A DNA stretch of 15,152 nucleotides from Bacillota bacterium (GCA_007120745.1 SKNC01000123.1:1-15152); one strand, 5' to 3'. Shown: positions 1 through 6,983, counted from the first letter of the stretch. Translations and numbers: made by a program. The notes: a model not told the origin generated them from the sequence alone.

Positions 1-54
1 AAATCCATGATTTCTTTTTCTTTTTATTCGTTTTGGCTGATACGTTCTTTTCAA
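1..54 (-). CDS. rpmH: 50S ribosomal protein L34, 5' part (runs off the left edge)
   Basis: Read on the minus strand from a TTG at 54-52, the first 18 codons give MKRTYQPKRIKRKRNHGF, the standard L34 N-terminus (KRTYQP followed by a very basic stretch). L34 is a small protein of the large ribosomal subunit, usually about 44 residues, so the remainder lies left of the window. A GGAGG at 70-66 (minus strand) sits about 11 nt before the TTG. An ATG at 61-59 is closer to that site but is in another frame and does not give L34, so the TTG is the start. rpmH diverging from dnaA is the usual arrangement at bacterial origins. A consensus promoter lies upstream. Confidence 0.93.
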   Translation of the reverse strand, partial: MKRTYQPKRIKRKRNHGF

Positions 55-103
55 TGTTCATCACACCTCCTTACAAAATTATTCCCCCAGAAATGCTAAA
101 GCA

Positions 104-133
104 ATTATATATTATTTAATTTCTCTCTGTCAA
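104..133 (-). promoter_or_regulatory. Sigma-A promoter of rpmH
   Basis: On the minus strand TTGACA (133-128) is followed after 18 bp by TATAAT (109-104). Both hexamers match the consensus exactly. Transcription would start near position 97 and leave a leader of about 40 nt before the rpmH TTG. The spacer is one longer than the optimum of 17. No mapped start site is available; the call rests on the exact hexamers and on position directly upstream of a ribosomal protein gene. Confidence 0.72.
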
Positions 134-140
134 GCCCGGA

Positions 141-152
141 AATATCGATATT
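141..152. repeat. 12-bp perfect palindrome between the rpmH and dnaA promoters
   Basis: AATATCGATATT is a perfect 12-bp palindrome. It lies 8 bp upstream of the -35 box of rpmH and about 40 bp upstream of the candidate -35 of dnaA, so a protein bound here could touch both divergent promoters. No known operator is recognised. AT-rich palindromes of this length also occur by chance. Confidence 0.35.
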
Positions 153-190
153 ATCATTGTTTTTCAGGGGTACATACGAAATTTTTTTTG

Positions 191-219
191 TTGTAGAAAG
201 CTGCATATTTTGTTATGAT
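191..219 (+). promoter_or_regulatory. Candidate dnaA promoter
   Basis: TTGTAG (191-196), a 17-bp spacer and TATGAT (214-219) form the best sigma-A-like pair upstream of dnaA. The -10 matches the consensus in 5 of 6 bases but the -35 in only 3. Transcription would start near 226, giving a leader of about 100 nt that contains an inverted repeat (228-246) and three DnaA boxes (249-279), an arrangement compatible with autoregulation by DnaA. Confidence 0.45.
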
Positions 220-227
220 ATTCTGGT

Positions 228-246
228 AAAGGTTATTTTAACCTTT
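228..246. repeat. 19-bp inverted repeat near the predicted dnaA transcription start
   Basis: AAAGGTTA (228-235) and TAACCTTT (239-246) are perfect 8-bp arms around a TTT centre. The repeat starts about 9 bp after the candidate -10 box and ends 2 bp before the first DnaA box. It could be a protein operator or a small hairpin at the 5' end of the dnaA mRNA. No T-run follows, so it is not an intrinsic terminator. Confidence 0.5.
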
Positions 247-248
247 CT

Positions 249-279
249 TTATCCACACCTGTGGATAAGCTGTGTGTAA
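249..279. promoter_or_regulatory. DnaA-box cluster upstream of dnaA (incA-type part of the origin)
   Basis: Three 9-mers stand at exact 11-bp steps: TTATCCACA at 249-257 on the plus strand (perfect), TTATCCACA at 260-268 on the minus strand (perfect) and TTACACACA at 271-279 on the minus strand (one mismatch to TTATNCACA). The first two form a head-to-head pair with a 2-bp centre. Clusters upstream of dnaA form one half of the bipartite origins known in Firmicutes and also control dnaA expression. The cluster ends 35 bp before the AGGAGGT of dnaA. Confidence 0.85.
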
Positions 280-326
280 AGTTGTTTATATGTTCTCATC
301 AATTAGGATTATCAGGAGGTCTAACC

Positions 327-1691
327 ATGCAGACTGACATTAACATAATGTGGCAGCAGACTCTTATGGAAGTGGAAAAAAAACTCAGCAAACCCAGTTT
401 TGAAACCTGGATTAAACCCATAAAGCCTCTGGCCATTCAGGATAATGTTTTTTTTATCAGCGTTCCCAATGACTTCTCCAAAAATTTTATTGAAACCCGT
501 TACTGTGATCTCATTAATTCTGTCCTGAATAATTTATCTGAAAGTGACTTAAATTATTCTGTGAAGCTGGTCATAGAAACCGACAGCAGTACTTCTGAAA
601 ATTCTTTTGTTGATGTAGAAAAAGATAAAAAATCATCCGTATCTTCCCGGGAATTTCAAAGCAATAAAACCTGGTTAAATGCAAGATATACCTTTGATTC
701 CTATGTGGTAGGTAATGGAAACCGTTTTGCCCATGCTGCCTCCCTGGCTGTTGCAGAATGCCCCGCTCAAGCCTACAACCCTCTTTTTGTGTACGGAGGT
801 GTGGGTCTTGGAAAGACTCATCTTTTACATGCTATTGGCCATTTCGTTTTAGATCATAAGCCCAACTCAGTGGTAGTTTACATAACTTCCGAAAAATTCA
901 CCAATGAATTTATTAATGCCATTCGGGACAACCGGACCTTGGAATTTCGCAATAAATATAGAAATGTAGATGTTCTTCTTATTGACGATATCCAGTTTCT
1001 TGCCGGAAAAGAGCAGACCCAGGAGGAATTTTTCCATACCTTTAATTCCCTTCACGAAAACAATAAACAAATTGCAATTTCCAGTGATCGGCCTCCTAAA
1101 GACATCCCAACGCTGGAGGACAGGCTTCGCTCCCGCTTTGAATGGGGTCTAATTACAGACATCCAACCCCCGGACCTGGAAACCAGGATCGCCATTATCC
1201 GTAAGAAAGCCAGTTTGGAAAACCTTGAACTTCCCAACGAAGTGGTTTCTTATATTGCCAATGAAATCAGCACAAACATTCGAGAAATTGAAGGAGCCCT
1301 GATCAGAGTAGTTGCCTACTCCTCCCTTACCGGAAAAAGAATCAGTTTAGAACTGGCCAAAGAAGCGCTAAAGGATATCCTTTCCCAAAAAAAACAAAAG
1401 ACATTAAGCATAGAACACATTCAAAATATTACTGCAGATTATTTCAAAATTCAACCAACTGATTTAAAGTCTAAAAGAAGGACCAAACACATTACCTTTC
1501 CCCGCCAGATTTCCATGTATTTATGCCGCGAGCTTACGGACTTCTCCCTTCCTAAGATTGGAGAAGATTTTGGAGGCAGGGACCATACCACGGTAATGCA
1601 TGCTCACCAAAAAATATCTTCAGAAATCATTATGGATTCGGAGTTAAAGAAAATTATTAATGACCTGGTTCAGAAGGTTAAAAAAATCTGA
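327..1691 (+). CDS. dnaA: Chromosomal replication initiator protein DnaA
   Basis: DnaA binds DnaA boxes at oriC, unwinds the AT-rich segment as an ATP-bound filament and recruits the replicative helicase. The protein is 454 residues, close to the family's 440-460. The N-terminal domain I begins at WQQTLMEVEKKLSKPSFETW, followed by a short polar linker to about residue 115. The AAA+ domain carries Walker A GGVGLGKT (157-164) and Walker B LLIDD (217-221). The helix-turn-helix domain IV carries the DnaA signature GRDHTTVMHA (417-426). The ATG at 327 is chosen because AGGAGGT (314-320) lies at good spacing. A longer in-frame reading from GTG at 261 would start inside a DnaA box and add residues unlike any DnaA. 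The gene sits between two DnaA-box clusters and is probably autoregulated. Confidence 0.98.
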   Translation: MQTDINIMWQQTLMEVEKKLSKPSFETWIKPIKPLAIQDNVFFISVPNDFSKNFIETRYCDLINSVLNNLSESDLNYSVKLVIETDSSTSENSFVDVEKDKKSSVSSREFQSNKTWLNARYTFDSYVVGNGNRFAHAASLAVAECPAQAYNPLFVYGGVGLGKTHLLHAIGHFVLDHKPNSVVVYITSEKFTNEFINAIRDNRTLEFRNKYRNVDVLLIDDIQFLAGKEQTQEEFFHTFNSLHENNKQIAISSDRPPKDIPTLEDRLRSRFEWGLITDIQPPDLETRIAIIRKKASLENLELPNEVVSYIANEISTNIREIEGALIRVVAYSSLTGKRISLELAKEALKDILSQKKQKTLSIEHIQNITADYFKIQPTDLKSKRRTKHITFPRQISMYLCRELTDFSLPKIGEDFGGRDHTTVMHAHQKISSEIIMDSELKKIINDLVQKVKKI

Positions 1692-1697
1692 ATATCC

Positions 1698-1766
1698 TGT
1701 GTATAAAGCATACGTTTTTGCACAGAAAATTATTTTCTTTGACCCACTAATTTATCCTGTGCATAT
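1698..1766. promoter_or_regulatory. DnaA boxes, left group of the dnaA-dnaN origin
   Basis: TTATACACA on the minus strand at 1698-1706 matches TTATNCACA exactly. TTTTGCACA on the plus strand at 1716-1724 and ATATGCACA on the minus strand at 1758-1766 each have one mismatch. The first begins 7 bp after the dnaA stop codon. The two weaker boxes are supported mainly by their location. Confidence 0.65.
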
Positions 1767-1840
1767 CATTCAAAAAATTGCGGATTCATCCACCGCTTTT
1801 ATCACAAGCATCTTCCTTTAAAACCATAATAAATTTAGGG

Positions 1841-1857
1841 TTTTCCACAAATCCACA
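1841..1857 (+). promoter_or_regulatory. Tandem DnaA boxes next to the unwinding element
   Basis: TTTTCCACA (1841-1849, one mismatch) and AAATCCACA (1849-1857, two mismatches) lie in the same orientation, sharing one base, directly followed by GGC and the AT-rich segment. In B. subtilis the boxes in this place load the DnaA filament onto the single strand being opened. Their mismatches are offset by the ordered context. Confidence 0.65.
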
Positions 1858-1861
1858 GGCA

Positions 1862-1920
1862 TTATTACTGTTACTATATTTTTAAATTATTATTATATAC
1901 ATAATAGATTGTGAATATGC
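1862..1920. other. Candidate DnaA-trios and DNA unwinding element
   Basis: After GGC (1858-1860) the plus strand reads TTA TTA CTG TTA CTA at 1862-1876. On the complementary strand, written 3' to 5', these are AAT, AAT, GAC, AAT and GAT, five consecutive triplets with central A, the pattern reported for DnaA-trios (3'-GAT-5' and variants). The next 30 or so bases (about 1877-1910) are nearly all A and T. The trios begin 4 nt after the last DnaA box. The call is based on pattern and position. Confidence 0.6.
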
Positions 1921-1938
1921 CAAAAATAAGGAGGAATT

Positions 1939-3036
1939 ATGAAATTTTTAGCAGAGCAGTCTGAAATGCTTTTTTATCTGCAGGCCTGTATGAAGGTATC
2001 TCCCCAGCGCAGCACTATTCCCTCCCTGGAAGGGATATATTTATGCTGTGTTGAAAACGAGATGAATATTTCAGCTACAAATCTAGAGGTAGGGATACGC
2101 TGTAAATTTCCCGCACATACCGAAAAAGACGGAGCAGTAGTCCTTCCTGCAAAACTAGGAGAAATTGTACGAATGATTAATGATTCAAAGGTTGAGGTAG
2201 AAGTAGAGGATAATTTTAAGGCGTTAATAAACTGCAGTAATGTAAATTTTCAATTGAATGGCCTGAATCCCCTGGATTTTCCTGAACTTCCTGATTTCAA
2301 TAAGGATATTGACTGGACTATAAATACGGGCCTTTTTAAGGAAATGATAAGGCAGACTGCATTTTGCGTTTCCTCAGATGAAGGAAAGGCTCCCCTGACG
2401 GGCATTCAATTTTCTGTAGAAAAAGACGTTCTCACCCTGACCTCCTCGGATTCTTTTCGTCTCTCGGTGAAAAGAGGAAACATTGAAAATGTAAGCGGAA
2501 AAGAAATGAATTTCATATTACCGGTAAAAATTATTAATGAGATGGTAAAGTTTAATTTTTCCCAGGAAAAGATTCTGGTAACATTGGATGAGAAAAATCA
2601 AATTTTATTTAAAGTGGATAACTTCCTGTTTTTTTCAAAGCTGCTGGAGGAAAAATATCCCGCCATTGAAAAGGTGATTCCCATGGAATTTAATACCACT
2701 TTAACTGCCTTGAAAAATGACCTGGTTGGCTGCCTGCAGAGAATTATTCTCATTTCTGAAGGAAATAATTTTATAACAAAGATAGAAGTCAGGGATAAAA
2801 CAGCTGTTTTTCTAGCCAATTCAGAAATGGGGAGCGTGGAGGAACAGGTGGAAATTGAAAAACAGGGAGAAGATGTGGATATATATTTAAATTCAAGGTT
2901 TTTAATCGAACCCTTGAGGTATATAGAGGGTGATCAAGTAAAATTAAATTTTAGTGAGACAAATGGTCCCTGTGTTATCACACCTTTTGACGAAGAAGAT
3001 GCATATCTTTACCTGGTATTACCGATAAAAAGCTAA
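1939..3036 (+). CDS. dnaN: DNA polymerase III beta subunit (sliding clamp)
   Basis: DnaN is the ring-shaped dimeric clamp that tethers DNA polymerase III and other repair proteins to DNA. The protein has 365 residues, the usual length, consistent with three clamp folds at roughly 1-120, 125-245 and 250-365. The opening MKFLAEQSEMLFYLQA, the segment IPSLEGIYL near residue 30 and the C-terminal YLYLVLPIKS are typical of the family. The start is supported by AAGGAGGA at 1928-1935, only 4 nt from the ATG. It lies directly after oriC and 3 bp before recF, so the two are surely cotranscribed. The S4-domain gene often found between dnaN and recF is absent. Confidence 0.97.
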   Translation: MKFLAEQSEMLFYLQACMKVSPQRSTIPSLEGIYLCCVENEMNISATNLEVGIRCKFPAHTEKDGAVVLPAKLGEIVRMINDSKVEVEVEDNFKALINCSNVNFQLNGLNPLDFPELPDFNKDIDWTINTGLFKEMIRQTAFCVSSDEGKAPLTGIQFSVEKDVLTLTSSDSFRLSVKRGNIENVSGKEMNFILPVKIINEMVKFNFSQEKILVTLDEKNQILFKVDNFLFFSKLLEEKYPAIEKVIPMEFNTTLTALKNDLVGCLQRIILISEGNNFITKIEVRDKTAVFLANSEMGSVEEQVEIEKQGEDVDIYLNSRFLIEPLRYIEGDQVKLNFSETNGPCVITPFDEEDAYLYLVLPIKS

Positions 3037-3039
3037 AAG

Positions 3040-4161
3040 ATGGGGGCCTGGCCCTTGCGGATAAAAAACATTCGTTTAATCAATTTTCGTAACTATGAAA
3101 AGCTGTCCGTTGATTTCGATTCAAATCTAAATATTTTTTTGGGAGATAATGCCCAGGGCAAAACAAATTTGCTGGAATCTATTTTTTATTTTGCCGGCGG
3201 CAGGTCCAACAGAACCTCTCAGGACAGGGAACTAATCCGTTGGAACCAGCCTTTTTTTAATATATCGGCGGACTTTGATACACATAAGGGCAGTTTTAAC
3301 GTAAAAGCTGCATATACCGTGGAGGGCAAAAAAAAGATTATGGTGAACAGCCTGAATCAAAAAAGATTCCCCGAGGACATTAAGGCGGTAATATTTTCAC
3401 CGGAAGATTTGACACTAGTCAAGGGACCGCCCTCCGGCAGAAGAGATTTCCTGGACCGGGAAATAGGCCAGATTTCTGCTGTTTACTCCAATATTTTAAG
3501 AGATTACTCCAAAATTTTACGTCAGCGCAATAAAGTGTTAAAATTAAGTATAGACAGGAAAAAGACCGAAGAGGATTTGTCTCTTTGGGATGAACAGCTG
3601 ATACATTACGGTTCCCAGGTTTTAAAAAAGAGGCTGGACATTATTCAGCAGCTGTCCATCCTGTCCCGTTTGGTATACCGAAGGCTCACAAACCAGAAAG
3701 AAAATATGCGCCTGCAGTATGTTACCGGAATGAAGGTTGACCAGAACTGGGAACTGGAGGATCTAAAGAATGTTTTTAGAGAACAGCTGAACATGGTAAA
3801 AAAAGAGGAATTGAGACAGCGGGTTACCCTCCTGGGACCCCATAGGGATGATTTAAAAATATTTATTGATCATCAGCCGGCCAAAAATTTTGCTTCCCAG
3901 GGACAGCAGAGAACCTGTGTGTTAGCCCTGAAGCTTTCTATTGTAGAAATCATAAAGGGGAAGTGGGGAGAATATCCGGTGCTGCTGTTGGATGATGTTT
4001 TTTCAGAGCTGGACCAAAGCCGGAGAACTTACCTGGTTCATGAAATTAAAAAGGGGATTCAAACCTTTATTACCGGTACCAGGGAAGCTGAAATTTTTAA
4101 AAATGTGACCGTTCCGGCCAAAAATTTTTTAATTCAACAGGGCAGTGTGAAGGTTTTGTAA
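3040..4161 (+). CDS. recF: DNA replication and repair protein RecF
   Basis: RecF is an SMC-like ATPase that loads RecA, with RecO and RecR, at single-strand gaps behind stalled forks. Counting from ATG 3040 (373 residues), the P-loop GDNAQGKTN is at 35-43, the ABC signature SQGQQR at 286-291, Walker B LLLDD at 315-319 and the D-loop SELD at 322-325. The middle is a helical arm region. The start is uncertain: ATG 3040 has no clear ribosome binding site, while TTG 3055 would give MRIKNIRLINFRNY, which fits the usual RecF N-terminus better and has a weak G-rich stretch 8 nt upstream. The gene ends flush with the next one (TAA then ATG, no gap), implying translational coupling. Confidence 0.96.
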   Translation: MGAWPLRIKNIRLINFRNYEKLSVDFDSNLNIFLGDNAQGKTNLLESIFYFAGGRSNRTSQDRELIRWNQPFFNISADFDTHKGSFNVKAAYTVEGKKKIMVNSLNQKRFPEDIKAVIFSPEDLTLVKGPPSGRRDFLDREIGQISAVYSNILRDYSKILRQRNKVLKLSIDRKKTEEDLSLWDEQLIHYGSQVLKKRLDIIQQLSILSRLVYRRLTNQKENMRLQYVTGMKVDQNWELEDLKNVFREQLNMVKKEELRQRVTLLGPHRDDLKIFIDHQPAKNFASQGQQRTCVLALKLSIVEIIKGKWGEYPVLLLDDVFSELDQSRRTYLVHEIKKGIQTFITGTREAEIFKNVTVPAKNFLIQQGSVKVL

Positions 4162-4728
4162 ATGGAAAAACTGGGTTCATTTTTAGACACCACCATAAAA
4201 AAGATTGGAATTACCAAAAAAATAAAAGAGGAAATGGCTCTTTATCAATGGGAGGGTGTGGTGGGTCCCCAGATTCAAAAAAATACCCGGGCCCAAAGAA
4301 TAAAGGGAGGTATTCTCTTTATCCATGTGGAAAATTCCCACTGGTCGCAGCATTTAAGTTTTTATAAACAAAGTTTAATCAACAAATTAAATCATAAGCT
4401 GGGAAGCGCGGTGGTCAAGGATATCCATTTTAAGGTTGGACCTTTGAACCTTACTGAAAGCGTTCAGGAGAAGACGGGGGAGAAGGAAGATATTCCTGAT
4501 ATTACCCATACATTGTTGGAAGCAGAGGAAATCAACAAAATTGAAAAAACCATAAAGGATATTCCAGCGGGTTTCTTTAAGGAAAAAATAAAAAACATTA
4601 TGATGCAGGAAACCAGGCATTCCATCAGCAGAAAAGAAAAGGGATGGCTGGAATGCCGCGGCTGCGGCGCACAATTTTTACCCCGGCATCAAGAAGTCAC
4701 ATGTCCCATATGCCGGTTAAAAAAATAA
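4162..4728 (+). CDS. DUF721 (DciA-like) protein with C-terminal zinc ribbon
   Basis: The N-terminal part, about residues 1-95 of 188, reads as a DUF721 domain: a helical start (MEKLGSFLDTTIKKIG), a central WEGVVGPQIQKNTRAQRIKGG and then a strand-rich LFIHVENSHWSQHLSFYKQ. DUF721 includes DciA, the helicase operator thought to load DnaB in bacteria without DnaC or DnaI. A charged linker (about 100-160) leads to a C-terminal zinc ribbon with C165-x2-C168 and C181-x2-C184. The start abuts the recF stop. Location among dnaN, recF and gyrB fits a replication role, but a helicase-loading role is inferred; Clostridia may also have DnaD/DnaI-type loaders elsewhere. Family assignment is from remembered pattern, not a search. 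Confidence 0.82.
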   Translation: MEKLGSFLDTTIKKIGITKKIKEEMALYQWEGVVGPQIQKNTRAQRIKGGILFIHVENSHWSQHLSFYKQSLINKLNHKLGSAVVKDIHFKVGPLNLTESVQEKTGEKEDIPDITHTLLEAEEINKIEKTIKDIPAGFFKEKIKNIMMQETRHSISRKEKGWLECRGCGAQFLPRHQEVTCPICRLKK

Positions 4729-4755
4729 AAGGCGTAAGAACAGGAGGATTGTCAC

Positions 4756-4998
4756 GTGTATTTGCATATTGGCAGTTCGGTAGTTGTCCCCATGGTAGAA
4801 ATTTTAGGAATTTTTGATTTAAGTTTAATGTCCAGCGGCAGCACCAAGGAGTTTTTGCAGTCGAAAGGAGATAAAAAAGTGGTGATAACTACTAAAAAAG
4901 AGGAATCCAAATCATTCATTGTCACCACCGATAAAATTTACTTTTCTCCCATTGCTCCCACCACGTTGAAAAAAAGGGTGGAATCGATTACAGGTTAG
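4756..4998 (+). CDS. remB: RemB/YaaB family protein (DUF370)
   Basis: An 80-residue protein opening with MYLHIGSSVVVPMVEILGIFD and containing SGSTKEFL and SFIVTTDKIYFSPIAPTTL, the pattern of DUF370. In B. subtilis the relatives RemA and RemB regulate biofilm matrix genes; RemA is a DNA-binding protein that forms rings. remB sits between recF and gyrB in B. subtilis as well, so position supports this member. The start is a GTG at 4756 with AGGAGG at 4742-4747, 8 nt upstream. It lies 27 bp after the DUF721 gene and 34 bp before gyrB, within the same operon. Its function here could differ from the Bacillus case. Confidence 0.88.
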   Translation: MYLHIGSSVVVPMVEILGIFDLSLMSSGSTKEFLQSKGDKKVVITTKKEESKSFIVTTDKIYFSPIAPTTLKKRVESITG

Positions 4999-5032
4999 AG
5001 GAGAGTATTTCTCGGAAGGGAGGTTGGTTAAC

Positions 5033-6943
5033 ATGGTGAATGAAAAAAACCAGTACGATGAACATCAAATTCAAGTGCTGGAAGGATTGGAAGCGGTTCG
5101 AAGAAGGCCCGGGATGTATATTGGTTCCACGGGTAAAAAAGGACTTCACCACCTGGTTTTTGAGGTGGTGGACAACAGTGTGGACGAAGCCGTTGCCGGG
5201 TTCTGTAAAGAAATAAATGTGATTATTCATAAGGGCAATTCCGTAACCGTAACCGATGACGGCAGAGGAATCCCTGTAAAAATTCACCCCAAGGTAAATC
5301 TTCCCGCAGTAGAAGTAGTGCTGACCCTGCTTCATGCCGGCGGGAAATTTGGTGGAGAGGGGTATAAAGTAGCCGGTGGACTGCATGGTGTGGGTTTGTC
5401 GGTGGTGAACGCCCTGTCCCAGTCGCTGGAAGTAGAGATTAAGAGAGACGGGGGTATGTTCCAGCAGCACTACGAACGGGGAAAATCTATCACTAAATTA
5501 GAAAAAACCGGTCAAGCTAAGGAAAGCGGAACCCGGATTACTTTCATGCCGGACCATGAAATTTTTGAAGAGGTGCGCTTTGATTTTGACTATCTCTCCC
5601 AAAGGCTGAGGGAACTGGCTTTTTTGAATAAAGGATTAAATATTATGCTGCGGGATGAACGGAAAGAAACTCACCGGGAAGAGGTATATCACTATGAGGG
5701 AGGCATAAAGTCCTTCATTGAGTACCTGAACCGCACCAGGGACGTGCTTCATAAGGAACCCATTTACGTTAACCGTACCTTACGGGACTGTCAGCTGGAG
5801 CTGGCCATTCAGTATCAGGCCGGGTATACGGAACAGCTGTATTCATTTGCCAACAATATTCATACCTATGAAGGGGGTTCCCACGAGTTTGGTTTTAAAT
5901 CGTCTTTGACCCGACTTTTTAACGATTATGCCCGGAGGCACAATCTTTTGAAGGAAAGTGACAGCAATCTTTCCGGGGAGGATATCCGGGAGGGTATCAC
6001 TGCGGTAATCAGCATAAAAATTCGGGAGCCCCAGTTTGAAGGACAAACCAAGACCAAACTGGGAAATCCGGAAGTCAGGGGCATCGTGGATTCCCTGGTG
6101 TATGAAGAAATGGGACATTTTCTGGATGAGAATCCCGGTGTGGCCAAAAAGATTTTGGAGAAATCACTGAATGCTTCCCGGGCCCGGGAAGCTGCCCGGA
6201 AAGCCCGGGAATTGACCCGCCGGAAGAACGCCCTGGAAATTTCTAATCTGCCCGGTAAACTGGCGGACTGTTCCTCCCGGGACCCCTCCATCAGCGAACT
6301 GTACCTGGTAGAGGGAGATTCTGCGGGGGGTTCAGCCAAGCAGGGAAGGGACCGGAGGTTTCAGGCCATATTGCCCCTGCGGGGAAAAATCCTTAACGTG
6401 GAAAAGGCCCGACTGGATAAGATCCTTTCCAACAATGAAATCAGGACCATTATCACGGCTCTGGGCACCGGTATCGGGGAAGACTTTGACTTGAAGAAGG
6501 CCCGTTACCACAAAATCATTATTATGACCGACGCCGATGTAGACGGGTCCCATATCCGGATCCTCCTTTTGACATTTTTCTACCGCTACATGAAGGCGTT
6601 AATTGAGGCAGGATACGTATATATCGCCCAGCCTCCCCTTTATAAAGTGAAGAAAAACAAGGAGGAGCACTATTTCTACAGCGATAAACAGATGGAAAAC
6701 TTTTATGCCAAACATGGAAAAAACGGGTTTTCCATGCAGCGGTACAAAGGTCTGGGGGAAATGAATCCCACCCAGCTGTGGGAAACCACCATGGACCCGG
6801 AGACCCGTACCATACTGCAGGTAAACCTGATGGATGCCATTAAAGCGGACACTACCTTTTCCATCCTCATGGGGGATAAAGTGGAACCCCGGCGTCTCTT
6901 TATCGAAGAGCACGCCCAAAGCGTCCGCAACCTGGACATCTAA
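5033..6943 (+). CDS. gyrB: DNA gyrase subunit B
   Basis: GyrB is the ATPase half of DNA gyrase (GyrA2GyrB2), which introduces negative supercoils. Counting from ATG 5033 (636 residues), the GHKL ATPase domain has E44 and N48 in EVVDNSVDEA, DDGRGIP at 75-81 and the lid motif GLHGVG at 116-121. The transducer follows. The TOPRIM domain has EGDSAGG starting at E427 and the Mg-binding D500 and D502 in TDADVDGSH. The tail motif QRYKGLGEMNP is present. Length matches gyrases without the Gram-negative insert. ATG 5033 is preferred to the in-frame TTG at 5024 because GGGAGG (5018-5023) is 9 nt from the ATG but touches the TTG. The TOPRIM QRDR-equivalent region (AKQGRDRRFQAILPLRGK) looks ordinary for Firmicutes. 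Confidence 0.98.
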   Translation: MVNEKNQYDEHQIQVLEGLEAVRRRPGMYIGSTGKKGLHHLVFEVVDNSVDEAVAGFCKEINVIIHKGNSVTVTDDGRGIPVKIHPKVNLPAVEVVLTLLHAGGKFGGEGYKVAGGLHGVGLSVVNALSQSLEVEIKRDGGMFQQHYERGKSITKLEKTGQAKESGTRITFMPDHEIFEEVRFDFDYLSQRLRELAFLNKGLNIMLRDERKETHREEVYHYEGGIKSFIEYLNRTRDVLHKEPIYVNRTLRDCQLELAIQYQAGYTEQLYSFANNIHTYEGGSHEFGFKSSLTRLFNDYARRHNLLKESDSNLSGEDIREGITAVISIKIREPQFEGQTKTKLGNPEVRGIVDSLVYEEMGHFLDENPGVAKKILEKSLNASRAREAARKARELTRRKNALEISNLPGKLADCSSRDPSISELYLVEGDSAGGSAKQGRDRRFQAILPLRGKILNVEKARLDKILSNNEIRTIITALGTGIGEDFDLKKARYHKIIIMTDADVDGSHIRILLLTFFYRYMKALIEAGYVYIAQPPLYKVKKNKEEHYFYSDKQMENFYAKHGKNGFSMQRYKGLGEMNPTQLWETTMDPETRTILQVNLMDAIKADTTFSILMGDKVEPRRLFIEEHAQSVRNLDI

Positions 6944-6983
6944 TCATGGGGACAACGGTCGGTCGGTGTGGTTCTTTTGATTA
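6941..6983. repeat. Possible degenerate copy of the dispersed palindromic repeat
   Basis: TAATCA (6941-6946, including the gyrB stop) and TGATTA (6978-6983) form 6-bp outer arms. Between them lie GGGGAC and GGTTCTTTTG, which are also parts of the reverse complement of the repeat at 12799-12833. The middle holds an extra GGTCGGTCGGTG. The similarity is partial and the element may be unrelated. The rest of the 124-bp gyrB-gyrA gap (to 7067) shows no clear terminator or consensus promoter. Confidence 0.3.

Larger units (their letters stand above)
1692..1938. other. oriC: oriC, dnaA-dnaN intergenic half of the replication origin
   Basis: This non-coding stretch of 247 bp holds, in order, DnaA boxes at its left end, two more boxes at 1841-1857, a GC-rich GGC, a run of trinucleotides with the DnaA-trio pattern and an AT-rich segment ending at the dnaN ribosome binding site. 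The order matches the basal unwinding module described for the Bacillus subtilis origin. Together with the cluster at 249-279 it makes a bipartite origin with dnaA in the middle. No separate dnaN promoter stands out; the AT-rich segment contains several -10-like strings but no convincing -35. Confidence 0.88.

Noticed and set aside
1..61. Minus-strand frame from ATG at 61-59
   Set aside because: Its translation (MNIEKNVSAK) is unrelated to L34; the TTG frame at 54 gives an exact L34 start.
261..326. A GTG at 261 that would extend DnaA by 22 residues
   Set aside because: It starts inside a DnaA box, has no ribosome binding site and the added residues are unlike DnaA; the ATG at 327 has AGGAGGT at good spacing.
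5024..5032. TTG at 5024 as the gyrB start
   Set aside because: It directly abuts the GGGAGG; the ATG at 5033 has normal spacing.
4988..5470. Minus-strand open frame of 160 codons opposite the start of gyrB
   Set aside because: It overlaps the conserved GyrB ATPase domain, with no independent start signal.
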